Shown one piece after another: positions 1 to 5,278 of a stretch of 5,278 bases of DNA (position 1 is its first letter; each line of letters opens with the position of its first letter). The notes beneath the pieces were generated by a model. That model was not told the origin of the DNA. It ran no database searches and was given only the letters and a program-made list of their open reading frames with translations. The position numbers and the translations under genes are program-made. Where the stretch lies: the NCBI GenBank assembly GCA_946887345.1, contig CAMPKR010000193.1, positions 1 through 5,278 of the forward strand, in the 5' to 3' direction. The DNA comes from an uncultured Bacteroidota bacterium. GTDB taxonomy: Bacteria; Bacteroidota; Bacteroidia; Chitinophagales; Chitinophagaceae.

Positions 1-29
1 GGTTTATATTATACTACAATAATTTTTTT

Positions 30-221
30 ATGGAAAAAGGTACCGTAAAGTTTTTCAACACAGTAAAAGGCTTCGGCTTTATTACTCCTGAGTCAGGAGC
101 TAAGGACGTATTTGTTCACAGCTCTGGTTTAATTGGCACTATCCGCGAGGGTGATAAAGTTACTTACGAAGTGCAGGCAAGTCCTAAAGGCCCGAGTGCA
201 GTTAACGTAAAAGCCGAATAA
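30..221 (+). CDS. Cold-shock domain protein (CspA family)
   Basis: This 63-residue protein is a single cold-shock domain, an OB-fold that binds single-stranded RNA and DNA in the cytoplasm and, in studied relatives, acts as an RNA chaperone. Both nucleic-acid-binding motifs are visible: RNP1 as KGFGFI at residues 13-18 and RNP2 as VFVHSS at 27-32. The N-terminal [10 protein letters not shown] is typical, except that Phe8 stands where E. coli CspA has the aromatic Trp11; the aromatic character is kept. The length is slightly under the usual 65-70 residues and nothing is missing, since it ends with the normal last strand (SAVNVKAE). The ATG was chosen because it gives the standard family N-terminus; the 29 bases upstream are AT-rich, have no Shine-Dalgarno sequence, and the promoter is largely cut off by the window edge. 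A strong terminator follows 21 bases after the stop, so the gene is probably monocistronic. Whether it is cold-induced or constitutive cannot be told from the sequence. Confidence 0.96.
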   Translation: MEKGTVKFFNTVKGFGFITPESGAKDVFVHSSGLIGTIREGDKVTYEVQASPKGPSAVNVKAE

Positions 222-240
222 CAAACTCATATCGACAGGT

Positions 241-270
241 AGATACCCGCTTCGGCGGGTATTTCTATTT
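241..270 (+). terminator. Intrinsic terminator with UUCG tetraloop after the cold-shock gene
   Basis: The arms ATACCCGC (243-250) and GCGGGTAT (255-262) form a perfect 8-bp stem closed by the extra-stable loop C(UUCG)G at 251-254. A G-U and an A-U pair (242/263, 241/264) can extend it to 10 bp. The U-rich stretch TTTCTATTTTA follows directly. The hairpin begins about 20 bases after the stop of the cold-shock gene, so it should end that transcript and separate it from the next gene. Confidence 0.9.
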
Positions 271-296
271 TATCTCATACAACCACAATCTGCGGC

Positions 297-572
297 ATGG
301 AAGACATGATATTAAAATTCAGCGAGTCGCTGGAGAAGTTGAATAATGGTTTGTCTATGACCATCCTCCGGCTTCAACTACAGGCAATGGAAACGGCCCT
401 GAAAAAGCACTCACCGGATGCCTACCTGGAATATATGTCAGCATTCAATACATTAATGATAACGGATGAAGCTTACCTGAGCCTGGTCAATTCCCTGAAC
501 GAGGCCAAGGCCACCATCGATCTCCTTGCCGCATCTGCAGCCAAACAGGCTGAGGAAGGTTCTGGTAATTGA
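297..572 (+). CDS. Small helical protein of unknown function (first gene of a pair)
   Basis: I do not recognise this 91-residue protein. It has no signal peptide, no membrane segment, no Cys and no Trp. The composition suggests three helices: about 3-36 (amphipathic, rich in Leu, Met and Lys), about 40-54, and about 56-86, the last ending in an Ala-rich stretch (AAKQAEEG). This would fit a small cytoplasmic, possibly oligomeric helical bundle, but that is inference. The ATG at 297 is used; a second in-frame ATG at 306 (Met4) is an alternative and neither has a Shine-Dalgarno sequence, which is normal in Bacteroidota. The gene lies just after the cold-shock terminator and 24 bp before a second small gene on the same strand, so the two are probably one transcript. 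No long competing reading frame overlaps it, and codon use looks ordinary. Its reality is likely, its function unknown. Confidence 0.75.
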   Translation: MEDMILKFSESLEKLNNGLSMTILRLQLQAMETALKKHSPDAYLEYMSAFNTLMITDEAYLSLVNSLNEAKATIDLLAASAAKQAEEGSGN

Positions 573-596
573 TTCCATTATACCAAACCATATTCT

Positions 597-863
597 ATGA
601 CAAAGGATGAGAAAAAGCAGGCACTGCTGGCGCTTATCAATAAAGTAAATCCTGATATGCCGGAGGCTGAGTTGGAAAGCGTCTTATCTCAAATTATCTC
701 CGAAGTTGGCAAAACCCGTTACCGCCTGCGCGACATGCCTCTTATCACGGGCGCTTTGAATCTTTTAGTCTCCACCATCGTTCTTGACTATGAAGAAAAA
801 GAAAAAGGCAGCTACGAGGATGATACGGCGCTGAAGACGCTGGTGGATCTGTCCCTATTATAA
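597..863 (+). CDS. Small acidic protein of unknown function (second gene of a pair)
   Basis: I do not recognise this 88-residue protein. The N-terminal third is charged and helical (MTKDEKKQALLALINKV), followed by a Pro-containing turn (NPDMPEAE, 19-26), a second likely helix (about 25-38), a basic patch (KTRYRLR, 39-45), a hydrophobic helix (about 48-64, LITGALNLLVSTIV) and an acidic C-terminal segment (DYEEKEKGSYEDD, 64-76). The hydrophobic stretch is broken by Thr, Gly, Asn and Ser and is more likely a buried helix than a membrane anchor. There is no signal peptide and no Cys or Trp. It starts 24 bp after the upstream small gene, which suggests joint transcription and perhaps partnership. 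The ATG is the first in frame and has no Shine-Dalgarno sequence. No terminator follows at once; the nearest hairpin is at 930-947. Confidence 0.75.
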   Translation: MTKDEKKQALLALINKVNPDMPEAELESVLSQIISEVGKTRYRLRDMPLITGALNLLVSTIVLDYEEKEKGSYEDDTALKTLVDLSLL

Positions 864-882
864 AATCCCCTCCAGGACACTT

Positions 883-909
883 GTCATGTGGAGCACAGCG
901 AAACATCTT
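883..909. repeat. Degenerate interspersed-repeat fragment (GTCATGT...AAACATCTT type)
   Basis: The stretch begins GTCATGTGGAGCACAGCG and continues AAACATCTT. It resembles a short palindromic element (GTCATGTTGAGC...GAAACATCT) that I recall as scattered between genes in Bacteroidota genomes. In this copy only ATGT (886-889) and ACAT (903-906) still pair well, so it looks like a decayed copy. The family assignment rests on memory and is not proven by this window. Confidence 0.4.
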
Positions 910-929
910 CAGTAGGCTTCAAATAAGCA

Positions 930-947
930 AGGGTAGGGGACTACCCT
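930..947. terminator. Perfect 7-bp hairpin with GGGA (GNRA) loop, possible terminator
   Basis: AGGGTAG (930-936) pairs perfectly with CTACCCT (941-947) around the four-base loop GGGA, a GNRA-type tetraloop when read on the plus strand. No T-run follows on the plus strand (ACACAAACAAACC). On the minus strand the stem is followed by TGCTTATTTG, which is moderately U-rich. It could end the small-gene transcript from the left, or the secreted-protein transcript from the right, 143 bases past that gene's stop. Either role is uncertain; the structure itself is clear. Confidence 0.4.
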
Positions 948-975
948 ACACAAACAAACCACTCGTCGCCCAACC

Positions 976-1041
976 GTCATTGCAAGCCGCACTCTTGATA
1001 CAGCTGAATAATAACCTCAGTTGACGCGGCGTGGCAATCTC
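976..1041. repeat. 66-base palindromic REP-like element
   Basis: The sequence folds into one long interrupted hairpin. ATTGC (979-983) pairs with GCAAT (1034-1038), GCCGC (986-990) pairs with GCGGC (1026-1030), and CAGCTGA (1001-1007) pairs with TCAGTTG (1017-1023) with one G-U pair, leaving a 9-base loop. The outer parts, GTCATTGC at the left and GGCAATCTC at the right, match the well-known GTCATTGCGAG...GGCAATCT style of interspersed repeat seen in many bacterial genomes. It lies between the small-gene pair and the 3' end of the minus-strand gene, a usual place for such elements. No protein is encoded. Confidence 0.6.
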
Positions 1042-1089
1042 ACCTCGCTTTCTTGCTCCATAAACGCAGTTATAATATAGGTGCTGTCA

Positions 1090-2040
1090 CTACGGAAGAG
1101 AAAAATTCCCGGTAAACAACCGGTTACTTTGTTTGTCCAGAACCTTATAATAATATACTCCGGGCACGCTTACAATATTTCCGATATACAGAGTTTTCTT
1201 AAGAGTAAAATCACTTCTTTGAATAGTCTGCCCGAGTTGATTAACAATCATTATCTTGCCCGAAGAAATAACATATGGCAAAACAATCTCACTATCAAAT
1301 GTCAAAGGATTCGGACTCACGCAAGCGGCTGTTTTTTGTGGTACAGAGCTTTTCACGCTAAGTCCAAAGTCTTCGTCGCAGCTACTGGTATTATCGTAGT
1401 ATACAAGTCCAAACAACCCAAATTCGTACCACTCCCACGAAAACGTATCAATTGCAGGGTTAAATGGCGGATTGATGCCGTTGTTCTCAAAACAACTTTC
1501 AAAATAACACTCCTCAAAAAAGTAGGGGTACAAAGGATAGATAGGACCGTTAATACAACCAACTCCTTCAATAAATCTATAACCCACAAAAGGTCCGCTA
1601 GTCAATGAATTCAAATCCCAAATTCTATGGAATATGCCGTTTATAGAAACTGAGTCGATATTACTGACAACGTGGCTTGCGAATTGATTTGAAAATGTGT
1701 CACCCGGAATTAAATTATAATCATATAGCAATCTTTCGACCGTATCATATGTTGGCCAGCCGGGAGCAAACGCAATCACTATATTATTTGCTGTGTCATC
1801 TCGTACAAAAATCACATGATTATAATACGACAGTTTAGAATAATAGTGGTTATTAAAATTTGTATCACCGGAGTAATAATAAATATTTACGCCAGGCATG
1901 TGATCATCACCACCGCAAGAATTATTAATTACCCGCCACTTATTAGTTGTGTCACTAAAGTATATATTCTGGGCACTTGAATTGAAACACAAAATGACCA
2001 AAGTCCAAAGCGCGGCTTTTCTGAATATATTTAGAGCCAT
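1090..2040 (-). CDS. Secreted protein with T9SS type A C-terminal sorting domain, function unknown
   Basis: This 316-residue protein should be exported by Sec and then by the type IX secretion system to the cell surface or medium. Residues 1-23 form a signal peptide (basic FRK, hydrophobic ALWTLVILCF, likely cleavage after SSA before Gln24); Cys18 is not in a lipobox. The last 75 residues are a sorting domain: the PNP motif at 243-245, the strand KIMIVNQLGQTI, GVYYYKV at 294-300 and a final Gly-x-Phe strand. The middle resembles a family of T9SS cargo proteins without known activity, with segments such as LLYDYNLIPGDT (104-115), IDSVSING (128-135) and FIEGVGCINGP (156-166). I see no catalytic motif. 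The mature part has six Cys (42, 162, 178, 183, 221, 240). The gene is more AT-rich than neighbours (20 of 60 bases are G/C at 1141-1200 against 32 of 60 at 3121-3180) and is flanked by palindromic repeats, so it may be an accessory gene. It stands alone, divergent from the hydrolase gene. Confidence 0.9.
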   Translation of the reverse strand: MALNIFRKAALWTLVILCFNSSAQNIYFSDTTNKWRVINNSCGGDDHMPGVNIYYYSGDTNFNNHYYSKLSYYNHVIFVRDDTANNIVIAFAPGWPTYDTVERLLYDYNLIPGDTFSNQFASHVVSNIDSVSINGIFHRIWDLNSLTSGPFVGYRFIEGVGCINGPIYPLYPYFFEECYFESCFENNGINPPFNPAIDTFSWEWYEFGLFGLVYYDNTSSCDEDFGLSVKSSVPQKTAACVSPNPLTFDSEIVLPYVISSGKIMIVNQLGQTIQRSDFTLKKTLYIGNIVSVPGVYYYKVLDKQSNRLFTGNFSLP

Positions 2041-2065
2041 AAGTTACTTTTCATTGATATATGAC

Positions 2066-2073
2066 GAAAGGTA
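2066..2073 (-). promoter_or_regulatory. Weak candidate -7 element for the T9SS cargo gene
   Basis: Read on the minus strand this is TACCTTTC, one mismatch from the Bacteroidota -7 consensus TAnnTTTG, 25 bases before the start codon. The nearest upstream TTG (2097-2099) is 23 bases away, longer than the usual spacing of about 19, so the assignment is weak. Confidence 0.22.
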
Positions 2074-2113
2074 AATAACATCTGTTAGAATTTCGACAAC
2101 TAAAATTTCCCGT

Positions 2114-2162
2114 TTGGCGCAAGTTTGCCGCCCAGCCATCGCGCGTAGCGAACTTGTGCCGA
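2114..2162. repeat. Long inverted repeat (REP/MITE-like) in the divergent intergenic gap
   Basis: GGCGCAAGTTTGC (2116-2128) pairs with GCGAACTTGTGCC (2148-2160) over 13 bp with two G-U pairs; two more pairs (2115/2161, 2114/2162) extend it. The 19-base loop is GC-rich. Related motifs such as GGCAAACTTGCGCC occur as interspersed repeats in Bacteroidota genomes as I recall, but copy number cannot be judged here. A 61-codon open frame runs across it on the minus strand (2051-2236) and is best explained as repeat sequence rather than a gene. Confidence 0.55.
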
Positions 2163-2201
2163 CATATACAGCCAGGCATTTCCCACTTAACAGTAAGGAA
2201 G

Positions 2202-2238
2202 TTATGGCGACCAGGCCGTTCCCAACCTGCAGCCATAA
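2202..2238. repeat. Second hairpin next to the inverted repeat
   Basis: TTATGGC (2202-2208) pairs perfectly with GCCATAA (2232-2238), and inside it CAGG (2212-2215) pairs with CCTG (2226-2229) around a 10-base loop. It lies 40 bases right of the long inverted repeat and could be part of the same composite element. No T-run follows on either strand, so a terminator role is not supported. Confidence 0.4.
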
Positions 2239-2291
2239 ATTTTCAATTATTCCTTTTGAGCCATAATTTACATTATGTTAAGTAAGAATTA

Positions 2292-2320
2292 TTGAGCTTT
2301 AGAGGGATTGTGTATATTTA
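2292..2320 (+). promoter_or_regulatory. Candidate Bacteroidota promoter for the hydrolase gene
   Basis: TTG (2292-2294) and TATATTTA (2313-2320) are separated by 18 bases. They fit the -33 TTTG / -7 TAnnTTTG arrangement used by the primary sigma factor of Bacteroidota, with one mismatch at the last -7 position. Transcription would begin near 2325, leaving a 5' leader of only about 14 bases before the ATG at 2339. Confidence 0.42.
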
Positions 2321-2338
2321 ATCGTCTAAGAATAAGCA

Positions 2339-4219
2339 ATGAAGCATTACCTCTTACTACTCCTCTGCCTCTGCCCACTAATATTATCTGCAAAGAACGA
2401 CCGCAAGGCTGATTCCCTGTACTTCCGCAAGAACTACACCAAGCAGGAAGTCCGGATTCCCATGCGCGATGGCATACGTCTGTTCACAACCGTCTATGCT
2501 CCCAGGGACAATTCTGAGAAACATCCAATCCTTATGATCCGGACACCTTACTCGGTCGCCCCATATGGCAAGGACTACTCTATGATCTGGGAACGCCATT
2601 ATATGACCTATCTCAGGGAGAACTATATCCTCGTGCTGCAGGATGTCCGCGGCCGCTGGATGAGTGAAGGTGAATTCCTTGATGTCCGCCCCTTCAACCC
2701 CGACAAGCAAGGCAAGGAAACAGATGAGTCTTCTGACACTTATGACACCATTGACTGGCTGCTGGCCAATACCAAAAACAATAACGGCAAGGTGGGTATT
2801 ACCGGCGTTTCCTACCCCGGATTCTACGCTACTATGGCGGCTCTTTCAGGGCATCCGGCAATTAAAGTAGTTAGTCCGCAAGCCCCCGTAACTGATTGGT
2901 ATTCAGGCGATGACTTTCATCACAATGGCGCCCTTATGATGTTGGATGGCTTTAATTTTTACATGGGTTTCGGCCAGCCCAGACCTTATCCGACCACCGT
3001 TGGACCTACTCCTTTTAAACACCATACGGACGATAATTACGCCTTCTTCCTGAAGCATGGCACCTACAGGGATCTTCTGAAACTGGCTGGCGATTCTATC
3101 AAATTTCTGAAGGACCTGGCAGCTCACCCCGATTATGATGAGTACTGGGCCGAGCGAAATACCCGGAATTTCGTGCAGGATATCCCCGATCATATTGCCA
3201 CCCTGGTTGTGGGCGGACTTTATGACGCAGAGGACTGCTTTGGTGGCTGGAACCTGTATAGGGCAATAGAGAAAAAGACCTCCAATACCAATAAACTCGT
3301 TATGGGCCCCTGGTCGCATGGCCAATGGCAGAAAGAACCAGGCGATCATATGGGCAATATCCGCTATGGCTCCAATACTTCTGACTGGTACATAAAAAAC
3401 ATTGAGGCCCCCTACTTCAACTATTACTTGAAGCAAACAGGCTCACTTAATAGTATCGCCGAAGCCACCATCTATTTCACGGGCGCCGACAAATGGAGGC
3501 AGTTCCCACAGTGGCCGCCTGTATCTAAAAGAAATGAGTCATTATATCTGCAAAACAATGGTTTTCTGCAATTTACAGTGGATAACTCATCAAAAACTTA
3601 CAACTATTATACTTCTGATCCCGCCCATCCTGTTCCCTATACAGAAGACGTTCACCTGGGCCGTACCCGCGAATATATGAACGATGACCAGCGCTTTGCC
3701 AGCCGCCGAACCGATGTGCTAACTTATCAAACCCCGATACTTACCGAAGATGTTACGCTCGCCGGTCCCGTTGTTGCCGACTTGTTTGCTTCTATCTCTA
3801 CCACAGATGCAGATTTTGTCGTAAAGCTCATCGACGTGTTCCCCGATGAGTTCAGATACGATACTCTGAAATATGGCCACGGCAACCGTAAACCCTATCC
3901 TATGGGAGGCTACCAGATGCTGGTGCGTGCCGAAATAATGCGCGGTAAATACCGTAACTCACTCTCCGATCCTGAGCCCTTCGTACCAGGTGAAGTCACC
4001 AGGGTAAAATATGCGCTGCCCGATGTGGCCCACACCTTTATGAAAGGCCACCGGCTGATGGTGCAGATACAGAGCTCCTGGTTTCCCTTAGCCGACCGCA
4101 ACCCTCAGCAATTCCTGAACATTTACAAAGCCCGTAAGGAAGATTACATTAAATCGGATATCAGGATATACACCAATTCGGAATACCCCTCCCGGATCAT
4201 AATACCGGTACTGGATTGA
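2339..4219 (+). CDS. Secreted S15/CocE-family hydrolase, probable alpha-amino acid ester hydrolase
   Basis: This 626-residue serine hydrolase has a signal peptide (residues 1-18, likely cleavage after LSA) and so acts in the periplasm or outside the cell. The alpha/beta-hydrolase domain starts near 36 (IPMRDGIRLFTTVYAP) and contains QDVRGR (101-106), the nucleophile Ser158 in GVSYPG, Asp296 in GGLYDAED and His327 in GPWSHG. A cap lies roughly at 190-285 and a C-terminal beta-sandwich (PepX_C type) from about 395 to the end. Alpha-amino acid ester hydrolases bind the substrate ammonium group by a carboxylate cluster; the Xanthomonas enzyme, from memory, has Ser174 with Asp208, Glu309 and Asp310. 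Here Asp192 is also 34 residues after the Ser, and Glu298 and Asp299 follow Asp296 in the same +2/+3 pattern. Tyr71 in RTPYS fits the oxyanion-hole Tyr. The length is close to the roughly 640 residues of known enzymes. Such enzymes cleave or transfer acyl groups of alpha-amino esters and some beta-lactams; the natural substrate is unknown. A peptidase or other esterase remains possible. Confidence 0.93.
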   Translation: MKHYLLLLLCLCPLILSAKNDRKADSLYFRKNYTKQEVRIPMRDGIRLFTTVYAPRDNSEKHPILMIRTPYSVAPYGKDYSMIWERHYMTYLRENYILVLQDVRGRWMSEGEFLDVRPFNPDKQGKETDESSDTYDTIDWLLANTKNNNGKVGITGVSYPGFYATMAALSGHPAIKVVSPQAPVTDWYSGDDFHHNGALMMLDGFNFYMGFGQPRPYPTTVGPTPFKHHTDDNYAFFLKHGTYRDLLKLAGDSIKFLKDLAAHPDYDEYWAERNTRNFVQDIPDHIATLVVGGLYDAEDCFGGWNLYRAIEKKTSNTNKLVMGPWSHGQWQKEPGDHMGNIRYGSNTSDWYIKNIEAPYFNYYLKQTGSLNSIAEATIYFTGADKWRQFPQWPPVSKRNESLYLQNNGFLQFTVDNSSKTYNYYTSDPAHPVPYTEDVHLGRTREYMNDDQRFASRRTDVLTYQTPILTEDVTLAGPVVADLFASISTTDADFVVKLIDVFPDEFRYDTLKYGHGNRKPYPMGGYQMLVRAEIMRGKYRNSLSDPEPFVPGEVTRVKYALPDVAHTFMKGHRLMVQIQSSWFPLADRNPQQFLNIYKARKEDYIKSDIRIYTNSEYPSRIIIPVLD

Positions 4220-4227
4220 TCTACTTA

Positions 4228-4270
4228 ACAATAATTTTATTATTGTAGCAATGCTATCCTACTGTAGGAT
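4228..4270. terminator. Stacked palindromes in the convergent gap, possible bidirectional terminator
   Basis: Three palindromes follow one another: ACAATAA (4228-4234) with TTATTGT (4240-4246) around TTTTA; the 11-base near-palindrome TAGCAATGCTA (4246-4256); and ATCCTAC (4256-4262) with GTAGGAT (4264-4270). The last overlaps the 3' end and stop codon of the bestrophin gene. They fill the 39-bp space between two convergent stops, where a shared terminator is expected. No clear U-run follows on either strand, so the role is inferred from position. Confidence 0.4.
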
Positions 4271-5140
4271 TTCGCCTATGTGCTTATTGATGTTTTCGGA
4301 GATCTTCTCCATAGGCAGGTCATTGCTGTCCACACCAAAAGGATCCTCTATCTCCTCTGCCACAAGTTCCAGGCTGGCCAGCACATAAAATATAAAGGTA
4401 ACAACAGGTATCACCAGGTAGCCCAGGGAAAATACATACCCTACCGGCAAGGTGATGACATAAATAAAGATGAACTTCTTGATAAAGGCACTGTAGGAAT
4501 AAGGAATCGGAGTATTCTTTATCCGTTCACAGGCGCCACAGATATCGGTGAAACTTTGCAGCTCAGCATTGATGATGATATACTGGTCTCCTGTTATCTT
4601 CCCTGCTTTGTACAGGTCGTTGGCTTTGCCCAGTATCAGCATCGCCACGTGATTAGGCACATGCTGCTCTTTGGCCAGCTCCGCCAGTTCCGGGTGCTCC
4701 ACTTCGTCCAGGGCAAAGCGGGTTACATCACTCTGCAGATGGGCTTTCAGTACCCGGGCATATAGCGGTATCGTCCTCCGGAAGAAGGCCCGGTCTGCCA
4801 CCTCCCCGGCATCCAGCATAGTGTTGATCTTTATAGCCAGGTTGCGACTATTGTTCACCAGTTGGCCCCAGAGCTTTCGGCCTTCCCACCAGCGGTCGTA
4901 TGCTGTATTGGTGCGGAACACCAGCAGCATGGAAATGGCAAACCCCAGCAGGTTATGCATCATGGGGATGTTCTTCAGCCAGTTGTGCCCGGAAAGATTC
5001 AGAAATTCTATCTCAATAAAAGCTATAACTGCAGAGTATGCCGCCACAAAAAGTATCAGCGGTGAGAGCTTCCTGACGGTATCCGCCTTATGCATTCTGA
5101 AGATAACGGAGAACCATTCTTTAGGATTATATGCCAGCAT
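4259..5140 (-). CDS. Bestrophin-family ion channel (RFP-TM / UPF0187)
   Basis: This 293-residue inner-membrane protein belongs to the bestrophin family, whose members form pentameric channels; animal ones conduct chloride and the studied Klebsiella homologue conducts sodium, so ion selectivity here is open. Hydrophobic segments lie at about 25-47, 60-76, 220-240 and 241-261, with a cytoplasmic helical region (about 80-215) between the pairs. Signature motifs are intact: FRTNTAYDRWWEGRKLWG (75-92) after the second segment, CERIKNTPIPYSYS (204-217) before the third, and EEIEDPFGVDSNDLP (262-276) after the fourth. The length is normal for bacterial members (about 280-310) and nothing is truncated. 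The start ATG gives the usual MLAYNPKEWF opening, and a good -7 promoter element lies 15 bases upstream with no Shine-Dalgarno sequence. The gene stands alone, convergent with the hydrolase gene. A role in ion balance is inferred from the family. Confidence 0.95.
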   Translation of the reverse strand: MLAYNPKEWFSVIFRMHKADTVRKLSPLILFVAAYSAVIAFIEIEFLNLSGHNWLKNIPMMHNLLGFAISMLLVFRTNTAYDRWWEGRKLWGQLVNNSRNLAIKINTMLDAGEVADRAFFRRTIPLYARVLKAHLQSDVTRFALDEVEHPELAELAKEQHVPNHVAMLILGKANDLYKAGKITGDQYIIINAELQSFTDICGACERIKNTPIPYSYSAFIKKFIFIYVITLPVGYVFSLGYLVIPVVTFIFYVLASLELVAEEIEDPFGVDSNDLPMEKISENINKHIGEILQ

Positions 5141-5155
5141 AGACCGAGTTTAGGA

Positions 5156-5163
5156 CAAATATA
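5156..5163 (-). promoter_or_regulatory. Bacteroidota -7 element for the bestrophin gene
   Basis: Read on the minus strand this is TATATTTG, a perfect match to TAnnTTTG, ending 15 bases before the start codon at 5140. Transcription would start near 5150 with a leader of about 10 bases. The -33 element is weak: TGTG at 5186-5189 is 22 bases upstream, slightly too far. Confidence 0.5.
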
Positions 5164-5267
5164 TAAAGCCTTAGACTGAGATGATCACAGATTTACCCAC
5201 AAGTTTGAGCGGCGGAAATACCCTGAAGTTTTACTTTAAGTAACACTTGTACTGTAGATAGATAAGC

Positions 5268-5278
5268 ATGTCTGCAAG
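5268..5278 (+). CDS. Possible first codons of a plus-strand gene cut by the window edge
   Basis: An ATG at 5268 is followed by TCT GCA AG and runs off the window (Met-Ser-Ala...). The 100 bases before it contain no other gene and lie divergent to bestrophin, so a gene starting here is plausible. Only three codons are visible, so nothing can be said about its product. Confidence 0.2.

Noticed and set aside
864..1089. Possible CRISPR or tandem-repeat array in the repeat-rich gap
   Set aside because: The palindromic units differ in sequence and spacing, and no repeat unit recurs at regular intervals.
1081..1608. A 175-codon plus-strand open frame starting with GTG
   Set aside because: It lies opposite the T9SS cargo gene, whose signal peptide and C-terminal sorting domain make the minus strand the coding one. 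The plus-strand product has no recognisable domain and an unnatural composition.
2051..2236. A 61-codon minus-strand frame ending 10 bases before the T9SS cargo gene
   Set aside because: Most of it is made of the inverted repeat at 2114-2162 and the hairpin at 2202-2238. It has no recognised domain, and such repeats commonly yield spurious small frames.
2339..2400. Lipoprotein signal on the hydrolase (Cys10, Cys12)
   Set aside because: The residues before either Cys (LLLL and LLCL) do not fit a lipobox, and a normal signal peptidase I site (LSA before Lys19) is present.
2903..3436. A 177-codon minus-strand frame within the hydrolase gene
   Set aside because: It is antisense to the catalytic domain of the hydrolase, including Asp296 and His327; it is a shadow of that coding sequence.
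4280..5153. Long plus-strand frames across the bestrophin gene (160 and 161 codons)
   Set aside because: They are antisense to a gene with all bestrophin signature motifs, and their products show no known domain.

Overview
The window reads as an ordinary chromosomal segment of a Bacteroidota bacterium, most likely of the Chitinophagaceae type. The evidence is a secreted protein with a type IX secretion (T9SS) C-terminal sorting domain, start codons with no purine-rich Shine-Dalgarno sequence, two candidate promoters close to the Bacteroidota -7 consensus TAnnTTTG, and intergenic palindromic repeats of a style I recall from such genomes. The genus assignment is inference.

Layout, left to right. 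A cold-shock protein gene (30-221, +) ends at a strong intrinsic terminator with a UUCG tetraloop. Two small unrecognised genes follow on the same strand (297-572 and 597-863), 24 bp apart and probably co-transcribed. The gap 864-1089 has no gene but holds a degenerate repeat fragment, a GNRA-loop hairpin and a 66-base palindromic repeat. A T9SS-exported protein of unknown function lies on the minus strand (1090-2040) and is more AT-rich than its neighbours in the stretches I counted. The 298-bp gap before the next, divergent gene (2041-2338) holds a second long inverted repeat, a smaller hairpin and a candidate promoter. A secreted alpha/beta-hydrolase of the S15/CocE superfamily (2339-4219, +) follows; its catalytic and substrate-binding residues match alpha-amino acid ester hydrolases rather than generic CocE proteins. 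It converges with a bestrophin-family channel gene (4259-5140, -) across 39 bp containing stacked palindromes. The right edge (5141-5278) carries the bestrophin promoter and perhaps the first codons of another plus-strand gene.

The genes do not form one pathway. I see no multi-gene novel system. The items most worth following are the residue-level case for an alpha-amino acid ester hydrolase, the unknown two-gene operon, and the AT-rich secreted gene bracketed by palindromic repeats.
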